A stretch of 6,094 nt of DNA from Thermococci archaeon. GTDB lineage: Archaea > Methanobacteriota_B > Thermococci > Thermococcales > Thermococcaceae. The DNA lies in assembly GCA_003660485.1 (NCBI GenBank), contig QMUI01000056.1, positions 1-6,094 of the forward strand, in the 5' to 3' direction. Under the pieces are notes generated by a model. It was not told where the DNA came from. It made no database searches and was given only the letters and a program-made list of their open reading frames with translations. The position numbers and the translations under genes are program-made. This document shows, in pieces, positions 1 through 6,011 of this stretch; the first letter of the stretch is position 1, and each line of letters opens with the position of its first letter.

Positions 1-1701
1 AACCTTTTCTTGACCATGGAGCTATTCGAGATGGGAGCAAAGAACGTGATAATAGCTCTCAACAAGTTCGACCTCATAAAGAAGAAGGGGGTCGAAATAG
101 ACGTAAAGGAGATGCAGAGAGCCCTTGGAGTTCCAGTTGTTCCTACGAATGCGAAAAGCGGTGAGGGGCTTGAAGAATTAAAAAGACTAATAGTGATGAT
201 GGCTGAGGGTAAAATAACCACGAATCCTGTCATTCCGAAGTACGATGATGACATAGAGAGGGAGATAGATCACGTCTCCCAGGTTCTAAAGGGAACTCCA
301 CTGGCCGAAAAGTACCCGATAAGGTGGCTCGCTATAAAGCTCCTCCAAAGGGATGAAGAGGTCATAAAGCTCGTTCTCAAGTACTTGGGTCAATCAAAGA
401 TGGATGAGATACTCAAGCACATAGGAGAGCTTGAGCAGAAGTACAAGAGGTCCCTCGACATAGTGATGGCAAGCCAGAAGTACGAGTTTCTTGAGGGGTT
501 GTTGAGAAGGTTCGTTAGGCACCCGGTTGAAATAAGGGAGACTTTGAGCGATCAACTCGATAAGCTTTTGACTCACCCAGTTTACGGCCTTATCTCCATG
601 CTCATCGTGTTCTACATCCTGTTCCAGTTTGTGTTTACGCTCGGTGGACCCCTCCAGGAGTGGCTTGATTCAGCGTTCTCGTGGCTGGGAAATGCAATAG
701 CCCCCCATATAACCAACGAAACCCTTAGGGGTCTTATAGTGGATGGAATCATTGGCGGAGTTGGGGCGGTGTTAAGCTTCTTCCCGTTGGTGTTCTTGCT
801 GTTCGTTGGCATGTCGATACTTGAGGATACGGGATACATGGCCAGAATAGCTGCAATGATGGAGAGGTTCTTGAGGGTGTTTAATCTTCCAGGGAAGGCG
901 ATAATTCCAATGGTCTTGGCGTTCGGCTGTAACGTTCCTGCCATAATGGCAACTAGAATCTTGGAGAATGAGAAGGATAGAATATTAACGATGCTCGTGA
1001 ATCCTCTAATTCCCTGTGTGGCGAGGATGGTGGTAATAACGTTCTTGGCGGGAACGTTCTTCCCAGATAAAGCGGCCCTAGTCGCGATAAGCATCTACGC
1101 AATAGCGATAGCCCTAGCATTGATTTCTGCATTGATCCTAGGCAAGTTCTTTATCAAGGGAGAGGAGAGCCCGTTCGTTATAGAGTTGCCGGAGTACTCA
1201 ATACCCTCGTGGAAGACCGTGATAATCCACTCCTGGGAGAGGAGCAAGGAGTTTCTCAGGAAGGCCGCAACGGTGATACTCTTAGGCTCGATCGCTATAT
1301 GGTACCTCTCGAGCTATCCTCAGCCGGTAGGAACAGGTTTGAGCTATGCTGAGAGGTTGGGGAGGGCCTTTGAACCAATAGCTAGGCTAATGGGCTTAGA
1401 CTGGAAAGCGGCGGTGAGTCTGATCTTTGGAATAATTGCGAAGGAGAACGTTATAGCAACGTACAGTGTCATCTATGGAGTGAGTGAGGAATCTTTGGCT
1501 GGAGCAATGGTTCACGCGATGACCCCTCTTCAAGCCTACGTGCTCGCCCTGGTAACGACGCTATACCTGCCATGCATAGCTACGCTTGCCGCTATAAGGG
1601 CTGAGGGAGGAACCAAGTGGATGACGGTTGCCGTAGTGTACAATTTAGCGCTGGCCACCATTGTAGGTATACTCGCCTATGCTATAGGTTCGGTGATCTA
1701 A
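1..1701 (+). CDS. feoB: Ferrous iron transport protein B (FeoB), 5'-truncated by window edge
   Basis: FeoB imports Fe(II) across the cytoplasmic membrane; it has a cytosolic N-terminal G domain and a C-terminal channel domain. The reading frame is open from base 1 and the first bases encode NLFLTMELFEMG, which fits the inside of the G domain, so the gene starts upstream and the TTG at 10 is not the start. The visible 566 residues lack G1-G3 (P-loop), but G4 NKFD is at 61-72 and a G5-like NAKSG at 148-162. A helical GDI-type linker follows to about base 560. The membrane part (from about 586) carries the family's two Gate signatures: GCNVPA at 925-942 and PCIAT at 1570-1584, plus the conserved PCVAR at 1012-1026. 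About eight or more hydrophobic segments are visible, the last ending near the C-terminus. Families are usually 650-700 residues or more, so about 90-100 are missing. It abuts the next gene without a gap, implying one operon. Identification is firm. Confidence 0.97.
   Translation, partial: NLFLTMELFEMGAKNVIIALNKFDLIKKKGVEIDVKEMQRALGVPVVPTNAKSGEGLEELKRLIVMMAEGKITTNPVIPKYDDDIEREIDHVSQVLKGTPLAEKYPIRWLAIKLLQRDEEVIKLVLKYLGQSKMDEILKHIGELEQKYKRSLDIVMASQKYEFLEGLLRRFVRHPVEIRETLSDQLDKLLTHPVYGLISMLIVFYILFQFVFTLGGPLQEWLDSAFSWLGNAIAPHITNETLRGLIVDGIIGGVGAVLSFFPLVFLLFVGMSILEDTGYMARIAAMMERFLRVFNLPGKAIIPMVLAFGCNVPAIMATRILENEKDRILTMLVNPLIPCVARMVVITFLAGTFFPDKAALVAISIYAIAIALALISALILGKFFIKGEESPFVIELPEYSIPSWKTVIIHSWERSKEFLRKAATVILLGSIAIWYLSSYPQPVGTGLSYAERLGRAFEPIARLMGLDWKAAVSLIFGIIAKENVIATYSVIYGVSEESLAGAMVHAMTPLQAYVLALVTTLYLPCIATLAAIRAEGGTKWMTVAVVYNLALATIVGILAYAIGSVI
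1692..1698 (+). promoter_or_regulatory. Strong ribosome-binding site of the feoC-like gene, inside feoB
   Basis: GGTGATC is fully complementary to the archaeal 16S rRNA 3' end (anti-SD GATCACC) and ends three bases before the ATG at 1702, a gap filled by the feoB stop TAA. It fixes this start and suggests the small protein is made efficiently, independently of or by re-initiation after feoB translation. Confidence 0.8.
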
Positions 1702-1944
1702 ATGGGAAAGCTTGAGGAGTTACTCGAGCTTATGCAGAAGGGCACTTATACAACGGAAGAGATAGCTAAGAGGCTTAAAGTTCCCAAGGAGGAGGTAGAG
1801 GGCATGCTCGAGGTACTTAAGTCCCTGGGCTATGTAAGGGAGATAAAAACTTCAAGTTGCGAAAACTGTCCCTTAAGAAAAGTGTGCCCAGGAAAGTGCG
1901 TGAGAAGTGGGGTTAAAGCTTACGTTCCTTCATTTGAAGTCTAA
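1702..1944 (+). CDS. FeoC-like winged-helix protein with a four-cysteine cluster
   Basis: This 80-aa protein has two parts. Residues 1-48 look like a winged helix-turn-helix (TTEEIAKRLKVPKEEVEGML, then a second helix and the short strand YVREI). Residues 53-66 hold C53, C56, C62 and C66 (CX2CX5CX3C), a likely Fe-S or metal site. The same order of HTH followed by a Cys cluster is known in bacterial FeoC, a small partner or regulator of FeoB, though Cys spacing differs. ATG follows the feoB stop directly (TAA-ATG), and a near-perfect Shine-Dalgarno sequence sits in the last feoB codons, so the two are surely co-transcribed and probably coupled. By inference it senses iron or oxygen or stabilises FeoB. 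A stand-alone DNA-binding regulator is the alternative. The last 32 bases overlap the convergent gene on the other strand. Confidence 0.85.
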   Translation: MGKLEELLELMQKGTYTTEEIAKRLKVPKEEVEGMLEVLKSLGYVREIKTSSCENCPLRKVCPGKCVRSGVKAYVPSFEV

Positions 1945-2467
1945 CTTCCTCTTTCTCTCCCTTTATTCTGACTTCCTCAAGGCAGAGCTCTTCCCACTTT
2001 CCATATCCATCTTTAATGAATCTAAGCGTAATCTCTGGCTTCTCACCTTCGAACCTTGGATAAAGTTCAAGTCCTCTAACCTCTGCCCTAAAGATAACTT
2101 CAATCCTGTTGCCTTCCTTCCTGCCCCTTAGGTTTTCCACCGTTCCAGACTGTATGAAAGGTAGTTCATCTATTACGGATAGATTCTCGTGACCAGGGAT
2201 GTAAAGGGTAACGCTTTCTGGTATGTAAGGGGAGCTTCCATAGAAGGCGATCATTATTGAGTTCTCCTTTATCCTTGCTTCCCCAATGTTTTTCTTTCCC
2301 TTAACAATTGAGATCTCGAGGTTACTCTCAGACTCCTGGGAAATCTTGATCAGGGTTTCAAGGAGCTTATCTTCTCTCGCCTTAACTCTTACAAGATCCC
2401 ACTCCCTTTTATACTTAAGAGGCAACTTTTTCTTGGGCCATTCAAACACAAGTTGGTAATTTCCCAC
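1913..2467 (-). CDS. Hypothetical protein, 184 aa, function unknown
   Basis: I do not recognise this protein. It is soluble-looking, with no signal peptide or membrane segment. The first ~45 residues are basic (PKKKLPLKYKREWD, then a Lys/Arg-rich helix). The rest alternates short hydrophobic strands with charged turns (IMIAFYG at 71-77, VTLYIPG at 86-92, RIEVIFRAEVRGLEL at 121-135, EITLRF at 145-150), suggesting a mainly beta fold, and the C-terminal 25 residues are dominated by Lys, Arg and Glu. There is a single Cys (162) and no evident catalytic motif. The start is GTG at 2467: GGTGA (2476-2472) lies six bases upstream and a TATA box lies at the right distance, whereas no in-frame ATG is near. 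The 3' end overlaps the feoC-like gene tail to tail by 32 bases. It lies downstream of idi on the same strand but has its own promoter, so a link to isoprenoid synthesis is not implied. Confidence 0.75.
   Translation of the reverse strand: MGNYQLVFEWPKKKLPLKYKREWDLVRVKAREDKLLETLIKISQESESNLEISIVKGKKNIGEARIKENSIMIAFYGSSPYIPESVTLYIPGHENLSVIDELPFIQSGTVENLRGRKEGNRIEVIFRAEVRGLELYPRFEGEKPEITLRFIKDGYGKWEELCLEEVRIKGEKEEVRLQMKERKL
1945..1979 (+). terminator. Possible pyrimidine-rich terminator of the feo transcript
   Basis: Directly after the feoC-like stop the + strand is almost purely pyrimidine (CTTCCTCTTTCTC..., then CCCTTTATTCT). Archaeal termination usually uses T-rich tracts without a hairpin. 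This tract lies inside the opposing coding region, so its composition may simply reflect Lys/Glu codons there; support is weak. Confidence 0.25.
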
Positions 2468-2471
2468 CTCC

Positions 2472-2476
2472 CTTCA
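2472..2476 (-). promoter_or_regulatory. Ribosome-binding site deciding the GTG start at 2467
   Basis: Read on the minus strand this is GGTGA, then six bases, then GTG. A second SD-like string, GGAGGTG, overlaps the start codon itself; used as an SD it would point to a GTG six codons further in, at too long a spacing (15 bases), so the upstream GTG is preferred. Confidence 0.55.
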
Positions 2477-2497
2477 CCTTGCTTTATTTTATCTCAC

Positions 2498-2508
2498 TAT
2501 ATATATAA
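2498..2508 (-). promoter_or_regulatory. TATA box of the 184-aa hypothetical gene
   Basis: Minus-strand TTATATATATA is a strong archaeal TATA element. Transcription would begin about 25 bases downstream, near 2477, leaving a leader of about ten bases that just includes the GGTGA site, the short-leader layout common in Thermococcales. Confidence 0.6.
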
Positions 2509-2549
2509 CTAATCAATTGTGGTTTTGTTAGCGTCATGTTAATAAATTT

Positions 2550-2564
2550 TTCTTCTGCGAAGAA
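2550..2564. repeat. Perfect 6-bp inverted repeat with 3-base loop
   Basis: TTCTTC-TGC-GAAGAA forms a perfect dyad between idi and the hypothetical gene. It may be part of the idi terminator or a protein-binding site upstream of the next promoter (its TATA box is about 45 bases away). The stem is short and AT-rich, so it would be weak as RNA at high temperature. Confidence 0.4.
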
Positions 2565-2570
2565 TCGGCT

Positions 2571-2577
2571 AAAAAGA
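2571..2577 (-). terminator. Likely T-tract terminator of idi
   Basis: Seven to thirteen bases past the idi TAG, the minus strand reads TCTTTTT, a T-run of the kind that ends archaeal transcripts. It is followed on the same strand by a 6-bp inverted repeat (2550-2564) and a further A/T-rich stretch. Confidence 0.4.
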
Positions 2578-2583
2578 ATAGTT

Positions 2584-3693
2584 CTAAAGGCGAGAGCTTA
2601 AGAAACCATTGAGGTTTATTCTCTGTTCTAACCATTCCCTTGTGAAACCCGTTATCACAAGAGGCACCCTCTTTAACTCAACCACGGACTTAGCCCCCAC
2701 TAAGAACATTGCATTTTTCAACTCTTCTACATATCCCATAATAATTCTTTTTACGCCCTCAACGTCCCCCTTGGCGGCTGGTTTGAGAACGGGCAGGGCA
2801 ACGCCAACCAAAGATGCACCCATTGCCAATGCCTTTGCCATGGTAATCCCATCCCTCATTCCACCACTCGCTATTATGGGGAGGTTAGTCCAGTATCTGA
2901 CCTCGGCCAAGCTTATCGCAGTTTTGATTCCCCAGTCCCAAAACCTCAACGCTAACCTTTTTCCAACTTCGTCTTTTGCCCTATAATACTCAACGCCACT
3001 CCAGCTCGTCCCACCTAAACCACTTATGTCTATTGCATCAATTCCAATCCCCTCAAGCTTGACGGCAACCTCCCTAGAGACCCCAGCTCCCGTTTCCTTA
3101 GCTATGATAGGATAATCTATGCTCGACTTTATCTCAGCGAGGGCCTCTAGCACGCCTGCAAAGGTCGTGTCTCCTTCAGGTTGAACGCTCTCCTGAAGGG
3201 GATTCATGTGAATTGCTATTGCATCTGCCTCTATCTTTTCTATCGCGTGGAGGACTTCCTTAACTCCATATCTCTTTCTAGCGTTTTTGCCAAATTGTGG
3301 TGCCCCCAAGTTGCTTACAAGGAACACATCAGGCGCAACATCCCTAACGTAGTAGCTCTCCCAAGTCTCAGGCTTTTCTATCATCGCTCTCTGGCTTCCA
3401 ACCCCAAAGGGGATGTTTAGCTCCTGAGCAACCTGAGCTAGAGTCCTGTTTATCTTCCAGGCAATTTCACCCCTTCTCGTCCCCCCAGTCATCCCAGTGA
3501 TCATTATGGGATAATCGAATTTTCTGCCTAGGAACTTTACTGAGAGATCTATTTCTTCCTTATCGATTTCGGGAAGGCACATGTGAATTAAATGAACGTC
3601 CTCAAAGCCATTTGAAACGTGAGCCTGGACATTTCTCTTGAGACAATGTTCTATGTGCTCAAACTTTCTGAGAACAGTCTTCTCTCCGTCCAT
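2584..3693 (-). CDS. fni: Type II isopentenyl-diphosphate delta-isomerase (FMN-dependent)
   Basis: This cytosolic enzyme interconverts IPP and DMAPP, giving the allylic starter for archaeal ether-lipid isoprenoids made from mevalonate. It uses reduced FMN and Mg2+. The 369-aa length is normal. Family landmarks of the TIM-barrel fold appear in order: RKFEHI (9-14), ITGMTGGT (65-72), GVGSQRAM (97-104), HMNPLQE (162-168, where the last Gln/Glu correspond to the catalytic and Mg-binding pair), AKETGAGVS (198-206), [10 protein letters not shown] (222-231, FMN/phosphate loop), ASGGMRDG (275-282) and KALAMGA (287-293, second phosphate-binding part). No key segment is missing. The ATG at 3693 is supported by GGGGATC three bases upstream and TATA elements at a suitable distance. 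The gene seems monocistronic: a T-tract follows its TAG stop and the next gene has its own TATA box. It is also called idi2; unrelated to type I Nudix Idi. Confidence 0.97.
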   Translation of the reverse strand: MDGEKTVLRKFEHIEHCLKRNVQAHVSNGFEDVHLIHMCLPEIDKEEIDLSVKFLGRKFDYPIMITGMTGGTRRGEIAWKINRTLAQVAQELNIPFGVGSQRAMIEKPETWESYYVRDVAPDVFLVSNLGAPQFGKNARKRYGVKEVLHAIEKIEADAIAIHMNPLQESVQPEGDTTFAGVLEALAEIKSSIDYPIIAKETGAGVSREVAVKLEGIGIDAIDISGLGGTSWSGVEYYRAKDEVGKRLALRFWDWGIKTAISLAEVRYWTNLPIIASGGMRDGITMAKALAMGASLVGVALPVLKPAAKGDVEGVKRIIMGYVEELKNAMFLVGAKSVVELKRVPLVITGFTREWLEQRINLNGFLSSRL

Positions 3694-3696
3694 ATA

Positions 3697-3703
3697 GATC
3701 CCC
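3697..3703 (-). promoter_or_regulatory. Ribosome-binding site of the IPP isomerase gene
   Basis: Minus-strand GGGGATC, one mismatch from the full archaeal SD GGTGATC, ends three bases before the ATG, the same spacing as seen for the feoC-like gene in this window. Confidence 0.55.
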
Positions 3704-3724
3704 GAATAACGCTCCAGCTGAGGG

Positions 3725-3733
3725 CTTATAAGG
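3725..3733 (-). promoter_or_regulatory. TATA box of the IPP isomerase gene
   Basis: Minus-strand CCTTATAAG lies about 36 bases upstream of the ATG, placing the transcript start near 3704 with a leader of about ten bases. A second candidate, TCTATAACC at 3734-3742, is nine bases further out and would give a longer leader; I cannot decide between them by eye. Confidence 0.5.
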
Positions 3734-3780
3734 TTATAGATTCTAATTATTACACTTAATAGATAGTGAGTGCTTTTACC

Positions 3781-3825
3781 ATTAATAAGTTCAAAATTTA
3801 TTAATCAAGCGTTGATGTGATTAAT
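3781..3825. repeat. Three ATTAAT motifs spaced 19 and 20 bases, forming two nested dyads
   Basis: The self-complementary motif ATTAAT occurs at 3781, 3800 and 3820. The flanks extend these into two perfect 8-bp inverted repeats: ATTAATAA (3781-3788) with TTATTAAT (3798-3805), and ATTAATCA (3800-3807) with TGATTAAT (3818-3825). The block lies between tRNA-Ala and the IPP isomerase promoter. It could be an operator or simply AT-rich chance. Confidence 0.45.
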
Positions 3826-3826
3826 T

Positions 3827-3835
3827 AGAAAACTT
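3827..3835 (-). terminator. Possible T-rich terminator of tRNA-Ala
   Basis: Five to thirteen bases past the encoded CCA, the minus strand reads AGTTTTCTA. This short T-run fits T-tract termination of an archaeal tRNA, with the AT-rich spacer beyond it offering further T-runs. The evidence is composition only. Confidence 0.3.
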
Positions 3836-3839
3836 AGGA

Positions 3840-3916
3840 TGGTGGACCGGGCGGGATTTGAACCCGCGGCCTCCGCCTTGCGAGGGCGGCGCTCTCCCAG
3901 GCTGAGCTACCGGCCC
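3840..3916 (-). tRNA. tRNA-Ala (anticodon CGC), CCA encoded
   Basis: The minus strand folds as a complete 77-base cloverleaf including CCA. The acceptor is GGGCCGG/CCGGTCC with the G3:U70 wobble pair that marks alanine tRNAs. The D arm is GCTC/GAGC, with GG in its loop. The anticodon stem is CCGCC/GGCGG with loop CTCGCAA, so the anticodon CGC (3882-3880) reads GCG. The variable region has five bases, and the T arm is GCGGG-TTCAAAT-CCCGC. Discriminator A73 is at 3843 and CCA is genomic (3842-3840). There is no intron. All stems pair perfectly apart from G3:U70, and they are GC-rich, as expected in a hyperthermophile. The gene sits alone between idi (same strand, downstream) and a divergent membrane protein gene. 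Confidence 0.97.
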
Positions 3917-3927
3917 ACTCCCGATTA

Positions 3928-3945
3928 CCCATAAACCTTTATGGG
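3928..3945. repeat. Perfect 8-bp palindrome at the tRNA-Ala start region
   Basis: CCCATAAA-CC-TTTATGGG is a perfect inverted repeat with a two-base centre. It begins right after the tRNA TATA box and reaches to within 12 bases of the tRNA gene, covering the -1 to -20 region of the tRNA promoter. This position suits an operator or initiator-region binding site. Confidence 0.5.
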
Positions 3946-3955
3946 CTTTAAAAGC
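3946..3955 (-). promoter_or_regulatory. TATA box of tRNA-Ala
   Basis: Minus-strand GCTTTTAAAG, preceded by an A-rich BRE-like stretch (CCAAAA), is centred about 34 bases upstream of the mature tRNA 5' end. That predicts a start near 3923 and a short 5' leader of about seven bases removed by RNase P. Confidence 0.55.
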
Positions 3956-3968
3956 TTTTGGAGGATAC

Positions 3969-3980
3969 ATTATATTTTTA
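3969..3980 (+). promoter_or_regulatory. TATA box of the membrane protein gene (divergent from tRNA-Ala)
   Basis: ATTATATTTTTA on the + strand is centred about 40 bases before the ATG at 4014. It predicts a transcript start near 4000 and a leader of about 13 bases containing GTGGGGT, a modest SD-like string. The tRNA TATA box on the other strand is only about 25 bases away. Confidence 0.55.
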
Positions 3981-4013
3981 AAGAGTAATACCATCACCGA
4001 GTGGGGTTTAAGC

Positions 4014-4895
4014 ATGGTGGCTATAAAATCGTTTGGAGAAGCAGTGTCCTTCCTAATCTCTAACCCTAAGGTAGTTATGATCCCGCTGATTTTCCTCTTA
4101 ATCTTGGCTCCAATAAACGCATACGTTCAGAAGAACAACGCTCTCAGATCTTTAGAAAACCTTGAAAAAGGAGATATAATATTTGAGGAGCATGGGACGT
4201 ATGAACAGCTATCTCCGGATCAGGTAAGGGCTCTTCTGATAATTGCTCTTCTTTACGCACTCCTCCTCTCGGCCGCTCAGTATTCGGTGACGATATATGC
4301 CCATCGCAAGCATCTAGGGGAGGCCTTAAGCATTGGAGATGCCTTGATATCTGGATTAGAGAATGTAATTTCGGCGTTCATAGTGACCTTAGTGTCGGCT
4401 GTTATCTTAGGTCTCGTTGCCATTATTGTCGCGATACCTTTCACCTTAATAATCGGAGTCGGGATCATTGGAGGGTCAAAGACCGTGACAATCATAGGGA
4501 TGCTGGCCCTCCTGACGATAGAGATCCTTGCACTTACATTTTTTGGGGGAGCGGTATCAGTAATTTTCCCGGCGTACGTTGTAAATGGCTCCATAAGGAA
4601 GGGTGTAGGAGAATTTTTGGTGCCTCTGCGGAAGCCAAAATCTACGTTCGGTTTCGGCCTACTTTTAATGCTAACGGTCTTTACTCTCTACATAGTCGCC
4701 AGCATCCTCGTATTCATTCCACTAATGTTCTCTCAATCGTTCCTGGGGCTACTTATTGGGGCATTCCTTCAGGCACCAGTAATGGCCTTGCTCCACGCGT
4801 TCACATCGGTGGCGTCACTTTCATTCTACGAGAACCTAGGGGAAGAGCTTTTAAACCAGACCCCAAGCACCATGACAGATGTACGAACTTACTGA
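4014..4895 (+). CDS. Multi-pass membrane protein of unknown function
   Basis: This 293-aa protein is mostly hydrophobic. Membrane segments lie roughly at residues 19-37, 71-95, 116-152 (long enough for two short spans), 158-187, 212-238 and 241-268. A charged loop at 38-70 ([20 protein letters not shown]) separates the first two. The N-terminus begins with an amphipathic helix ([23 protein letters not shown]), a pattern known to me from archaeal DUF-type polytopic proteins related to DUF4013/YIP-like membrane domains, but I cannot assign a family with certainty. There is no catalytic motif and no Trp. The start ATG is supported by the promoter spacing. The last 17 bases overlap the following radical SAM gene, so the two are co-transcribed. 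By inference it could anchor, or move a substrate or product of, the radical SAM enzymes downstream; nothing in the sequence proves it. Confidence 0.85.
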   Translation: MVAIKSFGEAVSFLISNPKVVMIPLIFLLILAPINAYVQKNNALRSLENLEKGDIIFEEHGTYEQLSPDQVRALLIIALLYALLLSAAQYSVTIYAHRKHLGEALSIGDALISGLENVISAFIVTLVSAVILGLVAIIVAIPFTLIIGVGIIGGSKTVTIIGMLALLTIEILALTFFGGAVSVIFPAYVVNGSIRKGVGEFLVPLRKPKSTFGFGLLLMLTVFTLYIVASILVFIPLMFSQSFLGLLIGAFLQAPVMALLHAFTSVASLSFYENLGEELLNQTPSTMTDVRTY

Positions 4896-5955
4896 AGACC
4901 TAAAGCTGAGGAAGATAACGAAGTATGAGCTCGATGGAATAGAGGAGAGGGAGGATCTTTTGGTTATTCCTCCCTCTTCCAAAGCTGGACCCTGTGGGAA
5001 CGGTTGCATATTCTGCTACCTCCTCCAAAATCCTCCCGATATGATATACAAAGTTCCAAGGCACGACACCTTGAATGATCCGGAACTTGAAAATAGGATA
5101 AGGTACGCAAGGGAGCACTACGATCTTTGGATAAGGGTCACGGACACTTCAGGAAATGTAAAGTTCGACAAGGACAGAGTTGAGAGCCTGTACTCGGCAG
5201 GCCTTGATGAGATTCAGATCTCAGTTCACACAACGAAGAAGGATGTAAGGGCTAGATTGATGAGGAACAGACATGCGGGGAAGCTAATAGACCTTCTCCC
5301 CTTTGTAGCGGAGCACTTCAGGGTGATAGCGGACATAATCCTTACCCCAGGGTACAACGTAGAAGATATAGGGGAGATAATTGAGGATCTTGATTCAATG
5401 GGAATTCACGAGGTAAGGCTGTTCCCTGTGGGAGTTACGAGGTACAACAGATTTGGCGTTAGATCCTTAACCAAGGAAGAGCTCACGTTTGTAAAGAGGG
5501 TGGCCCTGGAAAAGAATGAAGAGCTCGACATCAGGGTAGTTATTCCTCCAATATTCTTAGCATTGCTAGGCGAGTTTACAACGGGACTTAAGCCCTTCGA
5601 TATAGAGCCGGAGATTCCAACTTACATATTAACGGGGGAGCTCGCTTATTCCGAGATGAAAAGGCTGTTCCCTAGAATTAATGTTGTCATGGTCAAAAAT
5701 GAATTCTTTGGAGGCAACATAGGAACGGCAGGTCTTCTTACAGGTAGGGACGTTCTCAGGGAAGTTGAGAAACTGCCAGAGGTTGACATAGGGCTAATAA
5801 TATTACCCGAGCTCATGTTCTACGGTGACATGACCCTAGATGGGTGGAGGAGGCAGGACCTGTTCACCAAGATACTGGTGGAGAAGGGTTATATAGTTGA
5901 GACGGCACTTGAACCTCAGGAGATACCGAAGGTCATCGAGAAGGTGGCCCTATGA
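4879..5955 (+). CDS. Radical SAM protein with C-terminal DUF512-like domain
   Basis: This 358-aa protein carries the radical SAM signature CGNGCIFC with C39, C43 and C46 (CX3CX2C), which holds a [4Fe-4S] cluster that splits S-adenosylmethionine to a 5'-deoxyadenosyl radical. Barrel-type strands follow (IQISVHTT at 112-119, [10 protein letters not shown] at 149-158, VRLFPVGVT at 179-187). The C-terminal third has the Gly-rich [18 protein letters not shown] (276-293) and [15 protein letters not shown] (308-322), typical of DUF512. Bacterial DUF512 radical SAM proteins usually carry an N-terminal PDZ-like domain; here the Cys motif begins at residue 39, so that domain is absent. The substrate is unknown. 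The ATG lies inside the preceding gene, with no strong SD, suggesting translational coupling. No other ATG occurs before the Cys motif, so the start is well fixed. The stop overlaps the next start (ATGA). Confidence 0.9.
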   Translation: MYELTEDLKLRKITKYELDGIEEREDLLVIPPSSKAGPCGNGCIFCYLLQNPPDMIYKVPRHDTLNDPELENRIRYAREHYDLWIRVTDTSGNVKFDKDRVESLYSAGLDEIQISVHTTKKDVRARLMRNRHAGKLIDLLPFVAEHFRVIADIILTPGYNVEDIGEIIEDLDSMGIHEVRLFPVGVTRYNRFGVRSLTKEELTFVKRVALEKNEELDIRVVIPPIFLALLGEFTTGLKPFDIEPEIPTYILTGELAYSEMKRLFPRINVVMVKNEFFGGNIGTAGLLTGRDVLREVEKLPEVDIGLIILPELMFYGDMTLDGWRRQDLFTKILVEKGYIVETALEPQEIPKVIEKVAL

Positions 5956-6011
5956 TGAGAGAGCTGTTAAATGATTTAATGATTAGAGGATGGCTGGCTG
6001 AGGGGATTTGA
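5952..6011 (+). CDS. Putative 19-aa mini-ORF between two radical SAM genes
   Basis: The 19-codon frame [19 protein letters not shown] starts at ATG 5952, overlapping the preceding stop as ATGA. GGTG (5943-5946) lies five bases upstream, a good SD spacing. It ends in TGA at 6009-6011, and the next base begins the ATG of the following gene in the same frame. The peptide could form a short amphipathic helix and has no Cys. It could be a translated coupling peptide, an upstream ORF controlling the next gene, a small functional peptide, or an N-terminal extension of the next protein cut off by a stop. Translation is not shown by the sequence alone. Confidence 0.35.
   Translation: MMRELLNDLMIRGWLAEGI
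6000..6005 (+). promoter_or_regulatory. Ribosome-binding site for the gene starting at 6012
   Basis: GAGGGG lies six bases before the ATG. An in-frame TGA immediately precedes that ATG, so no start further upstream is possible without readthrough. Confidence 0.5.

Noticed and set aside
10..12. TTG at 10 as the start of feoB
   Set aside because: The frame is open to base 1 and the preceding residues NLF match the G-domain interior, so the true start lies upstream of the window.
612..1094. 160-codon frame on the minus strand inside feoB
   Set aside because: It lies wholly antisense to conserved FeoB membrane segments and shows no protein-family features; it is a shadow of the real gene.
1907..2131. 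74-codon plus-strand frame after the feoC-like gene
   Set aside because: It is antisense to the longer 184-aa gene, which has a promoter and SD, and it starts inside the feoC-like gene with no ribosome-binding site.
2609..2986. 125-codon plus-strand frame inside the IPP isomerase gene
   Set aside because: Antisense to conserved FMN- and phosphate-binding segments of the isomerase; no promoter or SD of its own.
3821..4015. 64-codon minus-strand frame across the tRNA, including the string VAQPGRAPPSQGGGRGFKSRP
   Set aside because: It is the translation of a tRNA gene, a well-known kind of false protein; the perfect cloverleaf explains the sequence.
4277..4594. 105-codon minus-strand frame in the membrane protein gene
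   Set aside because: Antisense to hydrophobic segments with no supporting signals; a composition artefact.
6009..6011. TGA read as selenocysteine joining the mini-ORF to the next gene
   Set aside because: Thermococcales are not known to use selenocysteine, no SECIS-like hairpin is evident, and an ATG with an SD follows immediately.
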